The translations under genes were made by a program, and so were the position numbers. The notes below the pieces were generated by a model, which had not been told where the DNA came from, made no database searches, and was given only the letters and a program-made list of their open reading frames with translations. DNA of 5,119 bases from Parcubacteria group bacterium (GTDB lineage Bacteria > Patescibacteriota > Minisyncoccia > SW-4-49-11), in NCBI GenBank assembly GCA_003565105.1, contig PXDG01000072.1:1-5119 (forward strand), in the 5' to 3' direction. Below, piece after piece: positions 3,819-5,119 of the stretch. Numbering within the stretch: position 1 is the first letter of the stretch; each line of letters starts with the position of its first letter.

Positions 3819-5119
3819 ATGAAACTCAGCAAAAAGCACAAAGCATTCACCTTACTTGAGATCTTACTAGTGATAGCCGCGATAGGAATTTTAGCTGCTA
3901 TTGTCATAGTGGCAATTAATCCCCAAAGACAGCTAGGGGTGGTGAGAAATGCACAAAGAAGCAATGATGTATTAACCTTGAAAAATGCTTTAGATCAATA
4001 TTTGATTCAGGAAGGAATCTATCCAGAAGAAATCACAGAAAGCTATCAGGATATTTGTAGAGAAGGAGAAACAGAAGAGTGTGTTGACCTTGGAGTGCTT
4101 GTTCCAGAATATTTGGCAGGAATACCTGTCGACCCGAATGGAGATGTATATCAAGTTGCGGTACATCCATTGAACCAACAAGTGAGTATTTATTCTCTAG
4201 GTGCTGAATTAGGGATAGAGATTTATATTAATTTAATTGAACAAAATCTATATATGTGGGGATATAACGATGATGGATTTTTAGGTGATGGTACATCAAT
4301 ACAGAAGAATGTCCCTACTGGGATTGAAGTAGATAACAATTGGCAACAAGTTAGCCTTGGTGGGTCTCATAAAATAGCTATTGCAAATAATGGGACTCTT
4401 TGGGCTTGGGGTGATAATACTCATGGTCAATTAGGAGATGGCACAACTATAGACAGATCCTCTCCTATTCAAATAAGTTTAGAACAAGATTGGAAATTTA
4501 TTAGTGCAGGTGGTAATTATAATTTAGCTCTCAAAAATAATGGAACTCTCTGGGCTTGGGGTGATAATACTCATGGTCAATTAGGATTAGGAGATAGTAA
4601 TATAGATTTTCAATCTACGCCAACTCAAGTCGGTTCTTTTGATGACTGGTACCATATCTCAGCAGGATTCCGACATTCACTAGGTATTAGACAAAATTAT
4701 AGTCTGTGGACTTGGGGGAGTAACTTTTATGGTGAGATTGGAGATGGAACATTAGAACCTAAATACAATCCAGTTTTAATAAATAATCAAGATTTGTGGA
4801 TAACAGGAACAGCAGGAGATGGTCAAACATATGCTATAAAGGATAATGGAACTCTCTGGGCTTGGGGTGATGACTGGTTTGGGCAGTTAGGGATTGGTAG
4901 TAGTAGTAGTACATTTGGAGGAGAAGTCACCCCAGTTCAAATTGGTAATGATAATGATTGGAAGAAAGTTAACTCTGGTTCATTCTTTACTCTTGGGATA
5001 AAAAATAATGGCACTTTGTGGTCTTGGGGTTTTGGGTGGGAAGGTCAGCTAGGGGGGGGAGCTACTGTAAATTCTGCTAGATCTCCTATACAGGTCGGGG
5101 GAGCTTCAGATTGGCAAAG
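3819..5119 (+). CDS. Type IV pilin-like N-terminus fused to an RCC1-type beta-propeller (3' truncated)
   Basis: The frame is open from ATG 3819 to the window edge, giving 433 complete codons. Residues 1-9 are a short basic leader ending in Ala, followed by FTLLE (10-14) and a hydrophobic helix to about 33. This is a class III signal for prepilin peptidase, with Ala instead of the usual Gly before the cut and the conserved Glu at +5. A pilin-like globular domain follows (about 34-135), with Cys80 and Cys88 as a possible disulfide and the PEYLAGIPVDP segment seen in related pilins. From 144 come RCC1 blades of about 50 residues (starting at 144, 194, 244, 296, 346 and 400), each with LWxWG, GQLGDG-type and P.Q......W motifs. 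The sixth is cut by the edge; a closed propeller usually has seven. The protein is probably anchored or assembled with pili and shows the propeller outside the cell. Adhesion is inferred. Confidence 0.92.
   Translation, partial: MKLSKKHKAFTLLEILLVIAAIGILAAIVIVAINPQRQLGVVRNAQRSNDVLTLKNALDQYLIQEGIYPEEITESYQDICREGETEECVDLGVLVPEYLAGIPVDPNGDVYQVAVHPLNQQVSIYSLGAELGIEIYINLIEQNLYMWGYNDDGFLGDGTSIQKNVPTGIEVDNNWQQVSLGGSHKIAIANNGTLWAWGDNTHGQLGDGTTIDRSSPIQISLEQDWKFISAGGNYNLALKNNGTLWAWGDNTHGQLGLGDSNIDFQSTPTQVGSFDDWYHISAGFRHSLGIRQNYSLWTWGSNFYGEIGDGTLEPKYNPVLINNQDLWITGTAGDGQTYAIKDNGTLWAWGDDWFGQLGIGSSSSTFGGEVTPVQIGNDNDWKKVNSGSFFTLGIKNNGTLWSWGFGWEGQLGGGATVNSARSPIQVGGASDWQ
4386..4436 (+). repeat. Near-identical blade repeat, copy 1
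   Basis: This 51-nt segment encodes the NNGTLWAWGDN...GQLG part of the blade 1/2 boundary. It differs from copy 2, exactly 150 nt downstream, at only two positions, both synonymous (GGG/GGA and CTT/CTC). This points to a recent duplication of one blade or to gene conversion. Confidence 0.85.
4536..4586 (+). repeat. Near-identical blade repeat, copy 2
   Basis: Matches copy 1 at 49 of 51 positions and encodes the same 17 residues. After the shared block the sequences diverge (GDGTT in blade 2, LGDSN in blade 3), so only the blade edge is conserved at the DNA level. Confidence 0.85.
4842..4892 (+). repeat. Partial blade repeat, copy 3
   Basis: Positions 4845-4871 are identical to the matching 27 nt of copy 2 (NGTLWAWGD codons). 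The rest has diverged (DWFGQLG). This again suggests exchange between blades within the gene. Confidence 0.7.
4899..4910 (+). repeat. In-frame AGT trinucleotide repeat (four units)
   Basis: Four AGT codons in a row encode Ser361-Ser364 in a loop of blade 5. Slippage here would change loop length by whole serines without breaking the frame. Confidence 0.6.
5052..5059 (+). repeat. Poly-G tract of eight, candidate slippage site
   Basis: Eight consecutive G lie inside the pilin-RCC1 frame and encode Gly412-Gly414, where other blades read GDG. The frame after the tract still matches the RCC1 pattern (SPIQV, DW), so the gene is in its ON length here. A change of one or two G would shift the frame and truncate the propeller. 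Confidence 0.65.

Noticed and set aside
3990..4181. Minus-strand ORF of 63 codons
   Set aside because: Antisense to the pilin-like domain, where the sense frame is clearly coding.
211..5119. DGR template repeat, reverse transcriptase, CRISPR array or tRNA in the rest of the window
   Set aside because: Reading both strands by eye found no second copy of the variable-region end, no reverse-transcriptase motifs, no regularly spaced short repeats outside the propeller gene, and no tRNA-like cloverleaf.

Overview
The window looks like a piece of an AT-rich bacterial genome, most likely a Patescibacteria (Candidate Phyla Radiation, CPR) member. This assignment is inferred, not proven. It rests on a pilin N-terminus of the form common in those genomes (FTLLE, then a hydrophobic helix ending AINP, then an R.AQR..D stretch), promoters with short leaders and no Shine-Dalgarno sequence, tightly packed genes of unrelated function, a long-form NDK, and a gene end that looks like a diversity-generating retroelement (DGR) target. 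TGA is used as a stop by the EAL gene and no long reading frame needs recoding, so the genetic code appears standard.

Layout, all genes on the + strand. (1) Positions 1-210 hold the 3' end of a gene ending in a C-type-lectin / formylglycine-generating-enzyme-like (FGE) domain; its codon pattern resembles a DGR variable region. (2) Positions 211-432 are intergenic: a GC-rich cluster of three stem-loops, then an AT-rich promoter with a perfect 14-bp palindrome. (3) Positions 433-1878 are a two-gene unit: a long nucleoside diphosphate kinase (ndk) and a CPBP-family intramembrane protease. (4) Positions 1879-2003 carry a promoter whose -10 lies inside a dyad. (5) Positions 2004-3712 are a second two-gene unit: a COG0523/CobW-type G3E GTPase, probably a metal chaperone, and a compact stand-alone EAL-domain protein. 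(6) Positions 3713-3818 carry an extended -10 promoter. (7) From 3819 to the window edge runs an unfinished gene of at least 433 codons that fuses a type IV pilin-like N-terminus to an RCC1-type beta-propeller.

Functionally the window mixes housekeeping (NDK, metal GTPase) with cell-surface biology. The pilin-RCC1 protein is a candidate pilus-displayed adhesin. The EAL protein just upstream could connect cyclic-di-GMP to pilus function, although the two genes have separate promoters. The DGR-like target at the left edge could be a second, hypervariable binding protein. The strongest leads are the DGR-like variable region, whose template and reverse transcriptase are not in the window, and the pilin-propeller fusion, which carries near-identical blade repeats and an 8-G tract that could switch the gene by slippage.
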